Source of the DNA: Methylotenera oryzisoli
GTDB taxonomy: Bacteria > Pseudomonadota > Gammaproteobacteria > Burkholderiales > Methylophilaceae
DNA length: 64,000 bases
Assembly (NCBI GenBank): GCA_945872425.1
Contig: CAMBZE010000002.1
Location: 1-64,000, forward strand
Direction: 5' to 3'
The position numbers and the translations under genes are program-made. Below the pieces are notes generated by a model. The model worked only from the letters and a program-made list of their open reading frames with translations. It made no database searches and was not told where the DNA came from. This document shows positions 12,513 through 22,182 of this stretch, piece by piece; position 1 is the stretch's first letter; each line of letters begins with the position of its first letter.

Positions 12513-13901
12513 TTAAGCGCGACGCCAAGTGGTGCCTTGCGGCGTGTCCTCTAGTACGACACCTGCATCCGCCAATTGTTTTCTAATCGCATCGGCTTCA
12601 ACAAAGTTTTTATTTTTCTTGGCGGTTAGGCGCGCCTGAATTAGCCTTTCAACATCCAACGCATCTGAAGCTTCGCCCTGCAAAAAGTCATCCGGCTTAC
12701 GCTGTAACAAACCCAGTACACCCGCCAAGTTTTTAAGCAAGCCAGTTGCTTCTTGCGACTTGGTTTTATTCACTTCATTCGCCAAATCGAACAGCACGGC
12801 CATCGCTTCCGGTGTGTTGAAATCATCATTCATCGCATCTTTAAAACGCGCCGCCTGCGGATGCTGCCAATCAACCATTGAATCGCTGACATGATGCCCA
12901 CGCAAAGCGGTATAAAGGCGAGTAAGTGCTAACTTTGCATCGTCCAAATGCTGGTCGCTATAATTAAGCGGACTGCGATAATGCGCACGAAGAATAAAAA
13001 AGCGCACAACCTCGGCATCATATTTTTCCAGCACGGTACGAATAGTGAAAAAATTGCCTAAAGATTTAGACATTTTTTCATCATCCACACGGACAAATCC
13101 ATTGTGCATCCAGTAATTCACCATCTGACACGATGCGCCATCATGGCCATGCGCGGCTTCGCCGTGTGCAGCTTCGCTCTGGGCAATTTCATTCTCATGA
13201 TGTGGAAACTGCAAATCTTGCCCACCGCCGTGTATATCAAAATGCTCGCCTAGCAATTGCGAACTCATGGCTGAGCATTCAATATGCCAACCTGGGCGGC
13301 CTTTACCCCAAGGTGAATCCCAGCTTGGTTCACCGGGCTTGGCGGCTTTCCATAACACAAAATCCATCGGGTCTTTTTTGAAAGTATCAACTTCCACTCG
13401 CTCACCTGCGCGCAGGTCTTCGAGCGACTTGCCAGATAACTTACCGTAACCTTCAAAATTTTTCACCGCATAAAACACGTCGCCATTGGCTGCCGGATAA
13501 GCGAAACCCTTATCAATTAAAGCGGCAATCATTGTTAACATGCCACTCACAAACTCTGTCGCTTTGGGCTCAACATCAGGGCGTAGCACCCCTAATTTAG
13601 CCGAGTCTTCATCCATTGCATCAATAAAACGTTGGGTTAACTGCGCAATGGTTTCATTATTTTCATTAGCGCGTTTGATGATTTTGTCATCAATATCTGT
13701 AATGTTGCGCACGTAAGTGACCGCATAGCCAGAGGCGCGGAGCCACCGACTCACCATATCAAACACCACCATCACTCGCGCATGACCCAAATGGCAGTAG
13801 TCATACACTGTCATGCCGCAGACGTACATACTGACTTTGCCGGCAACTATCGGCGTAAACGTTTGCTTTTCACGAGCTAAGGTATTGTAAATTTTGAGCA
13901 T
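12513..13901 (-). CDS. cysS: Cysteinyl-tRNA synthetase
   Basis: [32 protein letters not shown]. Confidence 0.98.
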   Translation of the reverse strand: MLKIYNTLAREKQTFTPIVAGKVSMYVCGMTVYDYCHLGHARVMVVFDMVSRWLRASGYAVTYVRNITDIDDKIIKRANENNETIAQLTQRFIDAMDEDSAKLGVLRPDVEPKATEFVSGMLTMIAALIDKGFAYPAANGDVFYAVKNFEGYGKLSGKSLEDLRAGERVEVDTFKKDPMDFVLWKAAKPGEPSWDSPWGKGRPGWHIECSAMSSQLLGEHFDIHGGGQDLQFPHHENEIAQSEAAHGEAAHGHDGASCQMVNYWMHNGFVRVDDEKMSKSLGNFFTIRTVLEKYDAEVVRFFILRAHYRSPLNYSDQHLDDAKLALTRLYTALRGHHVSDSMVDWQHPQAARFKDAMNDDFNTPEAMAVLFDLANEVNKTKSQEATGLLKNLAGVLGLLQRKPDDFLQGEASDALDVERLIQARLTAKKNKNFVEADAIRKQLADAGVVLEDTPQGTTWRRA

Positions 13902-14200
13902 AATCAGAGGGGAAAATGTTGTTGAAGTATTGGTTTTCGCTGAGTATTGTCTATAGTCGGGTTAAAAATGGGCTGTTTAGCGAAATATATTAGCTTAAAC
14001 CGAAATGAGCTATTGGAGGTTACTTAGGCTATTGATAGAATTACGTTGTATTTTTTCACCTAAAAAGTATATCACATTGAATAATTTTATTGCGGCACCC
14101 ACTCCCTTTATCACAAGGCTTGCATTGGTTGACTCCGCCAGTTCTTACTGTCTTTTGCGCATGCAGACGCGCTTAAAGATATTTCACAATTAAGGAATAT

Positions 14201-14758
14201 ATGCGCAAACTCTATGCCGCTTTAATACTCACGCTGCTTTGTGGCTCGGCTCTAGCGGCTAATCCACAAGTGATTTTTGAAACTAATCGTGGCAATTTTA
14301 TTGTTGAGTTGTATCCAGACAAAGCCCCTAAAACTGTGGCTAATTTCATGCAATATGTAAATTCAGGCTTTTACAAAGACACTATTTTCCACCGCGTCAT
14401 CAATCGCTTTATGATTCAGGGTGGCGGTTTTACTGCAACCATGACAGAAAAAGACACGCGTGCGCCTATCATCAATGAAGCTGGCAATGGGCTACAAAAT
14501 GAAATTGGAACCCTTGCAATGGCAAGAACCTCAGATCCTAACTCGGCCACCTCGCAATTTTTTATCAATCTCGAAAACAATCAATTCTTAAATTACCAAA
14601 GTCCGGATCCGGACCTGATCGGTTACTGTGTATTTGGACGTGTGCTCAAAGGCATGGATGTCGTTCGTGAAATTGGTGCCAGCCCTACCGGATTTAGCGA
14701 TACCCCTAAAGCGAGTATCGTCATCCATCAAATTAAGCCAAATGACGCACCTTTATAA
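14201..14758 (+). CDS. ppiA: Periplasmic cyclophilin-type peptidyl-prolyl isomerase
   Basis: Signal peptide then NPQVIFETNRGNFIVELYPDKAPKTVANF, FHRVINRFMIQGG. Confidence 0.92.
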   Translation: MRKLYAALILTLLCGSALAANPQVIFETNRGNFIVELYPDKAPKTVANFMQYVNSGFYKDTIFHRVINRFMIQGGGFTATMTEKDTRAPIINEAGNGLQNEIGTLAMARTSDPNSATSQFFINLENNQFLNYQSPDPDLIGYCVFGRVLKGMDVVREIGASPTGFSDTPKASIVIHQIKPNDAPL

Positions 14759-14816
14759 GGATTGCGGCTTTTACTATAGATTAAATCTTTACAACACTCT
14801 TTATTAAGGAAATTTT

Positions 14817-15308
14817 GTGGTTAAACTTCACACTAACTTTGGCGAAATCACTTTGGAACTTGACGCTGAAAAGGCACCTATTACTGTTGCCAACTTTTTA
14901 CAATACGTTGATAACGGCTTTTATGACGGCACTATTTTTCACCGTGTTATTAGCAACTTCATGATTCAGGGCGGCGGCTTCGACACCGCAATGAAGCAAA
15001 AAACAACCGAAGCTGAAATTAAAAATGAAGCAGACAACGGCTTAAGTAATGACCAATACACCATTGCCATGGCGCGCACCTCAGCGCCACACTCTGCAAG
15101 TAGCCAATTTTTCATCAACGTAGCAAACAATGCATTCTTGAACCATACCGCCCCTACAGGTAGCGGCTGGGGCTACTGCGTGTTTGGCAAGGTCATTGAT
15201 GGCATGGATGTTGTTGATAAAATCAAGCAAGTAGCAACAACCAGCGTCAAAGGCCATCAAGACGTGCCATCAAGCAACGTCATTATTGAGCGTGCGACGC
15301 GCGCCTAA
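14817..15308 (+). CDS. ppiB: Cytoplasmic cyclophilin-type peptidyl-prolyl isomerase
   Basis: [26 protein letters not shown]; no signal peptide; GTG start. Confidence 0.94.
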   Translation: MVKLHTNFGEITLELDAEKAPITVANFLQYVDNGFYDGTIFHRVISNFMIQGGGFDTAMKQKTTEAEIKNEADNGLSNDQYTIAMARTSAPHSASSQFFINVANNAFLNHTAPTGSGWGYCVFGKVIDGMDVVDKIKQVATTSVKGHQDVPSSNVIIERATRA

Positions 15309-15314
15309 GTCACA

Positions 15315-16103
15315 ATGTGTATATTGGATAAATCAGAATCAGAATCTGGCAGGTCTGATTTATCCAGTCCAAAACTATCTGAAACTTACCTCTTCATCTC
15401 CGATTTGCACTTATGTGCAAGTCGCCCGCATATCACCACCGCTTTTTTAAGTTTTTTACAAAACACCGCGATACAAGCTCATGCGCTTTATATTTTAGGC
15501 GATTTATTTGAATACTGGGCTGGGGATGATGATATTGATGATGCGTTTCACCAGCAAGTGATTGTTGGCTTTCGGGCGCTAGCTGATGCAGGGGTAAAAA
15601 TATATTTAATGCATGGCAACCGTGATTTTCTCATTGCCCAAGGCTTTTGTACCGCAACAAAAATCACGTTCATCAATGACCCCGCTTTAATTGACCTGCA
15701 TGGTAAAAAAACGCTATTAAGCCACGGCGATGACCTATGCACTGACGACATCACGTACCAAACCTTTAGGCGCCAAGTCAGAGACAAAGCCTGGCAGACT
15801 GAGTTTTTAAGCCTACCCTTGCCATCTCGTAAAAAACAAATCGAGGCAATTCGAGCACATAGCGAACAAGCAAAATCACACAAGTCAGCACAAATAATGG
15901 ATGTTAATGCAGACGCTGTTCAGGCATTATTGCAAACCTACCATTACCCTGAATCATTGATCCATGGCCATACGCACAGACCGAACCAACATCAGATACA
16001 ACTTAACGGTCACAGTATAACGCGCTGGGTTTTGGGAGACTGGTACGAACAAGGCAGCTACCTTGTTTGCGATAAGCAAGGCTGCAGGAGTGTGGGCTTG
16101 TAA
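15315..16103 (+). CDS. lpxH: UDP-2,3-diacylglucosamine diphosphatase
   Basis: LFISDLHLCASRPH, GDLFEYWAGDD, HGNRDFL, HGHTHRP. Confidence 0.94.
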   Translation: MCILDKSESESGRSDLSSPKLSETYLFISDLHLCASRPHITTAFLSFLQNTAIQAHALYILGDLFEYWAGDDDIDDAFHQQVIVGFRALADAGVKIYLMHGNRDFLIAQGFCTATKITFINDPALIDLHGKKTLLSHGDDLCTDDITYQTFRRQVRDKAWQTEFLSLPLPSRKKQIEAIRAHSEQAKSHKSAQIMDVNADAVQALLQTYHYPESLIHGHTHRPNQHQIQLNGHSITRWVLGDWYEQGSYLVCDKQGCRSVGL

Positions 16104-16132
16104 AAAAAGTGCCTCAAATCAGGTGCTTTTTT
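16102..16132. terminator. Rho-independent terminator (lpxH / tRNA-Arg, convergent)
   Basis: AAAAAAAGTGCCTcaaatcAGGTGCTTTTTT; stem includes G-U pairs. Confidence 0.7.
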
Positions 16133-16141
16133 ATACAGAAT

Positions 16142-16218
16142 TGGCGCGCCCGGCGGGAGTCGAACCCACGACCTTCGGCTTCGGAAACCGACACTCTATC
16201 CAACTGAGCTACGGGCGC
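16142..16218 (-). tRNA. tRNA-Arg, anticodon CCG, CCA encoded
   Basis: Cloverleaf read on the minus strand: GCGCCCG acceptor / CGGGCGC, anticodon loop TTCCGAA, T-loop TTCGACT, 3' GCCA; 77 nt. Confidence 0.96.
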
Positions 16219-16320
16219 ATGTGAGGGGTGCATTATAACAAACTGAGGCGTCCTTTGCTCCTTAACTTGAAGAGCGGGTATAATCACCTTTTATCAATTA
16301 TTTTCCGGGAACAAACTGTA

Positions 16321-16803
16321 ATGAGCAACATAGATACTGACGCTAAAGGCTATTCACTAGGACAAATTCTGCTCGCAACTTTTGTGGGGATCGTTGGTTT
16401 CGCTTTGTTTGTGTTGTTGGTGGCCAAAATTTTCGGTGTGACCGATAAGATTGAAGTGGCAGCGCCTACAGCAGCGGTGGCTAAAGTGGAAGAAAACATC
16501 AAGCCGGTGGCGGTGGTTGAGGTGGCGGCAGCAGATACGGGTGCAAAGGTTGAGAAAAGTGGCGAAGAGGTCGTTAAAGCGAGTTGCGCCATGTGTCATG
16601 CGGCAGGATTGATGAATGCGCCTAAGATTGGCGACAAAGCGCAATGGGGGCCTCGTATCGCGCAAGGTTATGAAACGCTGGTTAAACATGCCATTGACGG
16701 CATTCGCACAATGCCTGCTCGTGGCGGCAACTCAGCTTTAAGCGATACTGAAGTTGCTGGTGCAGTAAAATATATGGCAAATGCTGCGGGCGCTGGTTTT
16801 TAA
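16321..16803 (+). CDS. Membrane-anchored cytochrome c5-family protein
   Basis: N-terminal TM helix, CAMCHAAG heme motif, distal Met (MPARGG); ORF extends upstream but ATG 16321 is the likely start. Confidence 0.9.
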   Translation: MSNIDTDAKGYSLGQILLATFVGIVGFALFVLLVAKIFGVTDKIEVAAPTAAVAKVEENIKPVAVVEVAAADTGAKVEKSGEEVVKASCAMCHAAGLMNAPKIGDKAQWGPRIAQGYETLVKHAIDGIRTMPARGGNSALSDTEVAGAVKYMANAAGAGF

Positions 16804-16870
16804 TTGAACGGCTGATTTTGGTGACAAGACTGCTTTAATGAATAGTTCAGTTCTGTAGGTTGCCGCCCCT

Positions 16871-16903
16871 AAAAAGCCACTTAAAACATTAAGTGGCTTT
16901 TTT
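16871..16903 (+). terminator. Rho-independent terminator after the cytochrome gene
   Basis: AAAAAGCCACTTAAAACATTAAGTGGCTTTTTT. Confidence 0.88.
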
Positions 16904-16941
16904 GTTTTATTTGAGGATATTTTTTCGATGGTGATTAGCTC

Positions 16942-17772
16942 GTGACTACTTACGCAATAGGGGATATTCAAGGCTGTTATCATGCTTTTCAGGCATTGCT
17001 TTCCCGCATTCAATTTAACGCCAAAACAGACCAACTGTGGCTGGTAGGTGATTTAGTCAATCGCGGCAATGGCTCGCTGGAGGTGTTGCGTTGGTGTTAT
17101 ACGCATCAAAATAGCTTGAAGGTGGTGTTGGGTAACCATGATTTACACACGCTAGTCGTGGCGCATGGCATTGTTGCCGCGCACAGGGGTGATACCTTAG
17201 ACGAGCTATTGGCTGCAGAAGATTGTGACGTTCTGCTTAACTGGTTGCGCCATCAGCGCCTTGCTTATCAGGAAGAAGATTATTTGATGGTGCATGCCGG
17301 GGTGTTGCCGCAATGGACTGCGGAGCAAGCAGTAGGCTACGCGACTGAAGTCGAGGCGGCTTTACGCAACCATGATTATTTGAATTTTTTAACGCACATG
17401 TACGGTAACTTGCCTAATGTTTGGAGCGAATCATTGACTGGCATTGATCGCTTACGTTTGATTACCAATGCTATGACACGGCTGAGAGTATGTACCACGC
17501 AGGGTGAAATGGAGTTTAAATTTAAAGGCGAGCTGCAAGATATACCGATTGGGTATATGCCTTGGTTTGACGTGCCTAATCGTGCTACGCAACGGACACA
17601 AGTGATTTTTGGGCATTGGTCAGCGCTGGGGTTGCAGCAACGTGAAAATCTCTACGCGCTTGATACCGGTTGCTTGTGGGGGGGTAAGCTCACTGCGATG
17701 GATATTCATACCAAAGCAATTACACAGGTGGATTCACATCCACTAGATAACCCCATAAAGCTAAGCCCATGA
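16942..17772 (+). CDS. apaH: Symmetrical bis(5'-nucleosyl)-tetraphosphatase
   Basis: YAIGDIQGCYHAFQALLSRIQFN, GDLVNRG, LGNHDLH; GTG start. Confidence 0.96.
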   Translation: MTTYAIGDIQGCYHAFQALLSRIQFNAKTDQLWLVGDLVNRGNGSLEVLRWCYTHQNSLKVVLGNHDLHTLVVAHGIVAAHRGDTLDELLAAEDCDVLLNWLRHQRLAYQEEDYLMVHAGVLPQWTAEQAVGYATEVEAALRNHDYLNFLTHMYGNLPNVWSESLTGIDRLRLITNAMTRLRVCTTQGEMEFKFKGELQDIPIGYMPWFDVPNRATQRTQVIFGHWSALGLQQRENLYALDTGCLWGGKLTAMDIHTKAITQVDSHPLDNPIKLSP

Positions 17773-17785
17773 AGCTAAAAATAGA

Positions 17786-18571
17786 TTACAAAGCCAATTT
17801 ATTACGAATTAAACCTTCAACGTGCAGCGTCAGCTCGCGTCTGTCCATAAGGGCATAGGCTGCCGGAGAGATAGTGTCCAGGAAATGCAATTCAATGACA
17901 GGTTGCTTCTGCAACAAGATCTGTTGCATGGATTCAATCAAGGTGGTTTCCCCTGCATAAGCAACCCCCGTATTGACGCTGCCATCCGCATTGGGATAGC
18001 AAATAGCGACGGGCCAGACAGTGGCGTCAGCCAGAATCGCCGCCTGAATTAAGCTGCTTTTAAACGGCTTGATTTCAGTGCCATCTGTGGTGGTGCCTTC
18101 AGGGAAAAAACATAAATTATCACCAGCCTGCAAGCTTTTTTGGGCAATATCAATCGTGCGCTTGGCATCCTGCCGCTTGTTACGGTCAATAAAAAGTGTA
18201 TTTGCTTTGCTGACCAAGTAACCAAAGATGGGCCAGTTTCTAATTTCTGATTTAGCGATAAATCTTAGCGGAATCAAACTGTTGAGTGCATGAATATCTG
18301 CCCACGAAATGTGGTTAGCCACAAACATGGTTTTTGACAGTGATGCGGTTGCTGCGGGGATATGACCAAAACTGATGACACGCAGATTGAAAGCCACGAG
18401 CAATTGGCGACACCACCATTGAATCAAGCGCGCCTTGAATCGCTGACCAGCAAATGGAAATAGCAGCGCCGAAATGAGCAACCCCGACAGGGTGTGCACA
18501 AAAATGTGGCTCATCCTGAAATAGCGGGTGATGATATTAGTTTGGGGCGTGTGCGTATCGGATACTTGCAA
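17786..18571 (-). CDS. 1-acyl-glycerol-3-phosphate-type acyltransferase, OlsA/PlsC-like
   Basis: VANHISWADIHAL (NHxxxxD), FFPEGTTTDG; adjacent to OlsB-like GNAT. Confidence 0.88.
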   Translation of the reverse strand: MQVSDTHTPQTNIITRYFRMSHIFVHTLSGLLISALLFPFAGQRFKARLIQWWCRQLLVAFNLRVISFGHIPAATASLSKTMFVANHISWADIHALNSLIPLRFIAKSEIRNWPIFGYLVSKANTLFIDRNKRQDAKRTIDIAQKSLQAGDNLCFFPEGTTTDGTEIKPFKSSLIQAAILADATVWPVAICYPNADGSVNTGVAYAGETTLIESMQQILLQKQPVIELHFLDTISPAAYALMDRRELTLHVEGLIRNKLAL

Positions 18572-18674
18572 GGTATTTTAGTTGAGTTGTTGACGGCTGA
18601 CATTTTACATTAGAAGCCAGCCGTCAATGTAAGCTATGGCCATGTATGCGTCATGCGTGAATCTGAAACATTGA

Positions 18675-19448
18675 TTATTTCAAAAAATGTGCTGCATACC
18701 GTGGGTTGATTCTGGATAACGGCAACATCACCAACATATCTGCCGTGTTGAAGTAAGGATCCCATGCCGGTTCGCCGCAAATATAAGCGCCAAGCCGCAA
18801 ATAACCTTTAATTAACGGCGGGCAGGCTACCTGTAGATCATTATGTAATGAGTGAATTGGTAATGGATTACGCGCAAAAACTCGATATTCGAGTGGCGAC
18901 AAATAATCATCTTTTAGCTTTTGATACAAGCTGGCCGCTGCGTGACCGCCATCAGACATGCTGACACTGCCACAGCCTATCATGTATTCATAATTGTGAA
19001 TTTGCATATATTTTGCAAGGCCGGCCCACAGCATGGTGATAGTGCCGCCGTTGCGATAATTCTGGTGCACACAAGCACGGCCTACCTCAACGGTGCGGTC
19101 AAACAAATGTGCTAATCGGCCAAGGTCAAATTCGCCCGCAGAATAGTAGCCCCCAGCTTCGTTCGCTTTTTCTGGACTTAAAATCCGATAAGTGCCTATG
19201 ACTTGATTGGTGCCGCTATCGCGCACAATTAGGTGGTCGCAAAACTGATCAAAGCCATCAATATCCAAACCGCCAGTACCTGAAAGTTGCGCGCCCATTT
19301 CTTCTGCAAATACTTTGTAACGCAGGCGTTGCGCCTCTTCTATCTCGGCCTGTGTGCGTGCAAGGCTTACGTAGAGCCGTCTTTGTGTGGCAAGTTCACG
19401 ACCACTTGTTTTTGTGTTTTCAATTAAAGTAAAATCTTTGCGAACCAT
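18675..19448 (-). CDS. OlsB-like N-acyltransferase (GNAT; ornithine-acyl-ACP N-acyltransferase family)
   Basis: LRYKVFAEEMGAQL...DQFCDHLIVRD...IGTYRIL...EVGRACVHQNYRNGGTITMLW; start moved to MVRKDF (RBS GGAGAGAC). Confidence 0.82.
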   Translation of the reverse strand: MVRKDFTLIENTKTSGRELATQRRLYVSLARTQAEIEEAQRLRYKVFAEEMGAQLSGTGGLDIDGFDQFCDHLIVRDSGTNQVIGTYRILSPEKANEAGGYYSAGEFDLGRLAHLFDRTVEVGRACVHQNYRNGGTITMLWAGLAKYMQIHNYEYMIGCGSVSMSDGGHAAASLYQKLKDDYLSPLEYRVFARNPLPIHSLHNDLQVACPPLIKGYLRLGAYICGEPAWDPYFNTADMLVMLPLSRINPRYAAHFLK

Positions 19449-19501
19449 AAAGTCTCTCCTTTTTGTTAGAGAAACTTTAATCAGCAAAAGTTAAAAATTG
19501 A

Positions 19502-19529
19502 TGACAGAAAAATGACTATTTATTGACAG
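19502..19529 (-). promoter_or_regulatory. Putative Pho-box array (three 11-bp-phased repeats) upstream of the olsBA-like pair
   Basis: Minus strand CTGTCAATAAATAGTCATTTTTCTGTCA: CTGTCAA-TAAA-TAGTCAT-TTTT-CTGTCAT, 7+4 periodicity. Confidence 0.65.
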
Positions 19530-19579
19530 TTCACGCTGCTGACCATATTTGAGATATGGAAAACAATTGATAAAAAAGG

Positions 19580-20032
19580 CTAGTGCGAAACTCTGGTAGC
19601 ACCGCCGCTTTCAATCAGTCGTACTTTTTCACCTGCCTTAAATGGCTCATCCGCTTCTTGTACGACAGCGACCAAACCGCCGCCATCCAATTTAACGGTA
19701 ATTTCCAACCCGTCTTTACGGGTGAGGGCTTCTTCAGCGGCTGCACCTGCAATGCCCCCGACGACAGCGCCCGCAACAGCACCCACTGTACTGCCACGCC
19801 CATGACCTACTGAGCTACCGGCAATACCGCCAACAGCAGCTCCTGCAATGGTGCCGATTTGTGATTTCGTGCCTTCAAGTTTAACTTGGCGCACGCTTTC
19901 TACCACACCTGTTTTAACAGTTTGCACTTTACGAGCTTCGTCGCGGCTATATACGCTGCCAGAGTTAGAACTTGCACATGCCGCTAAGAACAAGCTTAAC
20001 AGCCCGATTACTACCAGTTGAGTTGTACGCAT
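19580..20032 (-). CDS. Glycine-zipper 2TM-domain outer-membrane lipoprotein (SlyB / 17 kDa antigen-like)
   Basis: Lipobox LAACASS; GTIAGAAVGGIAGSSVGHGRGSTVGAVAGAVVGGIAG. Confidence 0.9.
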   Translation of the reverse strand: MRTTQLVVIGLLSLFLAACASSNSGSVYSRDEARKVQTVKTGVVESVRQVKLEGTKSQIGTIAGAAVGGIAGSSVGHGRGSTVGAVAGAVVGGIAGAAAEEALTRKDGLEITVKLDGGGLVAVVQEADEPFKAGEKVRLIESGGATRVSH

Positions 20033-20064
20033 TTTGGTTTCCTCCTGATTGATTCTAAACGCAT

Positions 20065-21021
20065 TTATTTAGTTAAGGTTTCACCGGCGAGCGATTCATT
20101 TACCAATGCCTGAGTGTAGATAGCCTCAATGTCATCGCGTGTCGGCGTGTGGTTTTGTCCGCCACGACTGGCAATTTTAATTGCCCCCATGGTTGCCGCC
20201 AATCTACCGCAGGTTGGCCAATCCCACCCTTTTGCTATCCCATATAATAGGCCAGCGCGATAGGCATCACCGCAACCAGTTGGATCAACAATCCTTTCCG
20301 CCTTAACGCATGGAATATCGAAGCGTTGACCCTCTGCATAAATCTGTGAGCCATTGCCGCCTAGTGTAACAATGAGTGCTTTTACCTTACACGCTAATTC
20401 ATCAAGCGACAACCCTGTTTTGTCCTGTATGATTTGCGACTCATAATCATTCACCGCTAAATAATCGGCCATTTCAATGAAATATAAAAGCTCTTCACCA
20501 TTGAACATTGGCAAGCCTTGGCCGGGGTCGAACAAGAACGGGATGCCGACCTCAAAACATTCACGCGCATGCTGAAACATACCATCGCGCCCATCAGGGG
20601 CAATCACCGCTAGGTTTACATTGATAGCTTCATTGACGCTGTTTTGGTGAGATTCAATCATCGCACCCGGGTGAAAGGCAGTTATCTGATTGTCGTCGGT
20701 GTCGGTGGTGATAAAAGCTTGCGCAGTAAAGCTATTGGGGATAATTTTGATGTGCGAAGTGTTAAGCTGATTTTTGTTCAGCCATTGCGTGTAAGTGGCA
20801 AAATCTTCACCCGCCGTTGCCATGATGAGCGGGTTACCATCAAGCAGTTGCAAATTGTAGGCAATGTTGCCTGCGGTGCCGCCAAACTCACGCCGCATTT
20901 CCGGTACATAAAATGCCACACTCAGCGCATGAATTTTATCGGGCAAGATATGATTTTTAAATTGATCTTGAAACACCATGATGGTGTCGAAGGCAAGTGA
21001 ACCGCAAATAAGAGTATGCAT
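20065..21021 (-). CDS. PfkB-family carbohydrate/nucleoside kinase
   Basis: FGGTAGNIAYNLQLLDG, DPTGCGDAYRAGLLYG. Confidence 0.9.
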   Translation of the reverse strand: MHTLICGSLAFDTIMVFQDQFKNHILPDKIHALSVAFYVPEMRREFGGTAGNIAYNLQLLDGNPLIMATAGEDFATYTQWLNKNQLNTSHIKIIPNSFTAQAFITTDTDDNQITAFHPGAMIESHQNSVNEAINVNLAVIAPDGRDGMFQHARECFEVGIPFLFDPGQGLPMFNGEELLYFIEMADYLAVNDYESQIIQDKTGLSLDELACKVKALIVTLGGNGSQIYAEGQRFDIPCVKAERIVDPTGCGDAYRAGLLYGIAKGWDWPTCGRLAATMGAIKIASRGGQNHTPTRDDIEAIYTQALVNESLAGETLTK

Positions 21022-21025
21022 GAGA

Positions 21026-21054
21026 ATAATAGGTGTTTTGAAAACACCTATTAT
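21026..21054. repeat. 29-bp palindrome directly upstream of the PfkB-kinase start
   Basis: ATAATAGGTGTTTT-G-AAAACACCTATTAT, 14-bp perfect arms. Confidence 0.95.
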
Positions 21055-21099
21055 CTTAGGTATTTGCCTATGCAGGCAAGCTTAACTAGGCTTCGCTAA

Positions 21100-21525
21100 T
21101 TAAAAAGGTTTTACTATGACGAGTATTACCACAGCACTTAATACCAGAACCGGCAGTTCATTAAACCATCTATACCAGATATGACTATGCTGATTGATAT
21201 TGCGACTAAAGTCATTGACGAGCTTTCCGCAATACAAGTGGTAGGCAATAAGCACGGTGACGAGTGTTAATTTAGCATGCATCCAGCCACCAGAGAAATC
21301 GTAACCTAGCCATAACCAAATGCCAAAGCCTAATGCCAGCAGGGCAAGCGGCAACATGAAACGATATAGCTTATGCTCCATAAGTTTTAAGCGCTCAGAG
21401 GCTACGCTATCAGATGCCTCGGTATCCAGCACCATGGCATGATTTACAAATAATCTAGGCAGGTAAAATAATCCGGCAAACCAGCCCATCACAAAAATAA
21501 TATGGAATGATTTAATCCAGAGCAT
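21100..21525 (-). CDS. CopD/HemJ-like membrane protein
   Basis: MLWIKSFHIIFVMGWFAGLFYLPRLFVNHAM, four TM helices. Confidence 0.85.
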   Translation of the reverse strand: MLWIKSFHIIFVMGWFAGLFYLPRLFVNHAMVLDTEASDSVASERLKLMEHKLYRFMLPLALLALGFGIWLWLGYDFSGGWMHAKLTLVTVLIAYHLYCGKLVNDFSRNINQHSHIWYRWFNELPVLVLSAVVILVIVKPF

Positions 21526-22025
21526 CAGGGGGTTAGTTCCTTGTTGAGTAATTGGTGTAGTGCGTTGAAATCCAATTCACCTATGGTGCGCTGCAATAGG
21601 TGACCCTGTTTATTGTAAATAAATGCGGTAGGCGTCAGGTTTACTTGACCAAATTTATTAGATACTTCAGCCGAGCTGTCATGCATGACTGGGAAAGGCA
21701 ATGACTGGGATTTGCTGTAATTCAGTACTTGGGTTATCTGATCGTAGTGCATGGCTACGGCTATCACTTCCAGGCCTTTGGTGTGATATTGCTTATAAGT
21801 TTTAATGAGTTCAGGCATCTCTTTAATGCAACCCGGGCAGTCGGTTGCCCAAAAGTTTACTAACACGACTTTGCCTTTTAATGCGCTCATGGAAATTTGT
21901 TTGCCGTCGATGGTAGTAAATGTCACATCAGGTGCAACGGGCTTATGGCTTAATTGCCATGCTAACAGACCAAGCAGGGCAACAACGATAATGGGTAATA
22001 GTGATTTTTTTAATAAATGATTCAT
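21525..22025 (-). CDS. TlpA-family thioredoxin-like protein
   Basis: LKGKVVLVNFWATDCPGCIKEMPEL with N-terminal anchor. Confidence 0.92.
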   Translation of the reverse strand: MNHLLKKSLLPIIVVALLGLLAWQLSHKPVAPDVTFTTIDGKQISMSALKGKVVLVNFWATDCPGCIKEMPELIKTYKQYHTKGLEVIAVAMHYDQITQVLNYSKSQSLPFPVMHDSSAEVSNKFGQVNLTPTAFIYNKQGHLLQRTIGELDFNALHQLLNKELTP

Positions 22026-22182
22026 GATGCTAGTGTAACGTTTTCACATGGCCCGTCTAGAGTATTTGTTAAAAAATAACCGCTTGAGTTTATCAATAAC
22101 CATAAAACGGTTGCGCTTATTTGCTGGTTCACAGCATGTTACAATGTCGCTTTTAATAGCAAAGCTATTTATCAAAAAATAA

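Noticed and set aside
16228-16320. N-terminal extension of the cytochrome c5 ORF
   Set aside because: Starts next to the divergent tRNA-Arg and lacks a signal; ATG at 16321 gives a normal membrane-anchored cytochrome.
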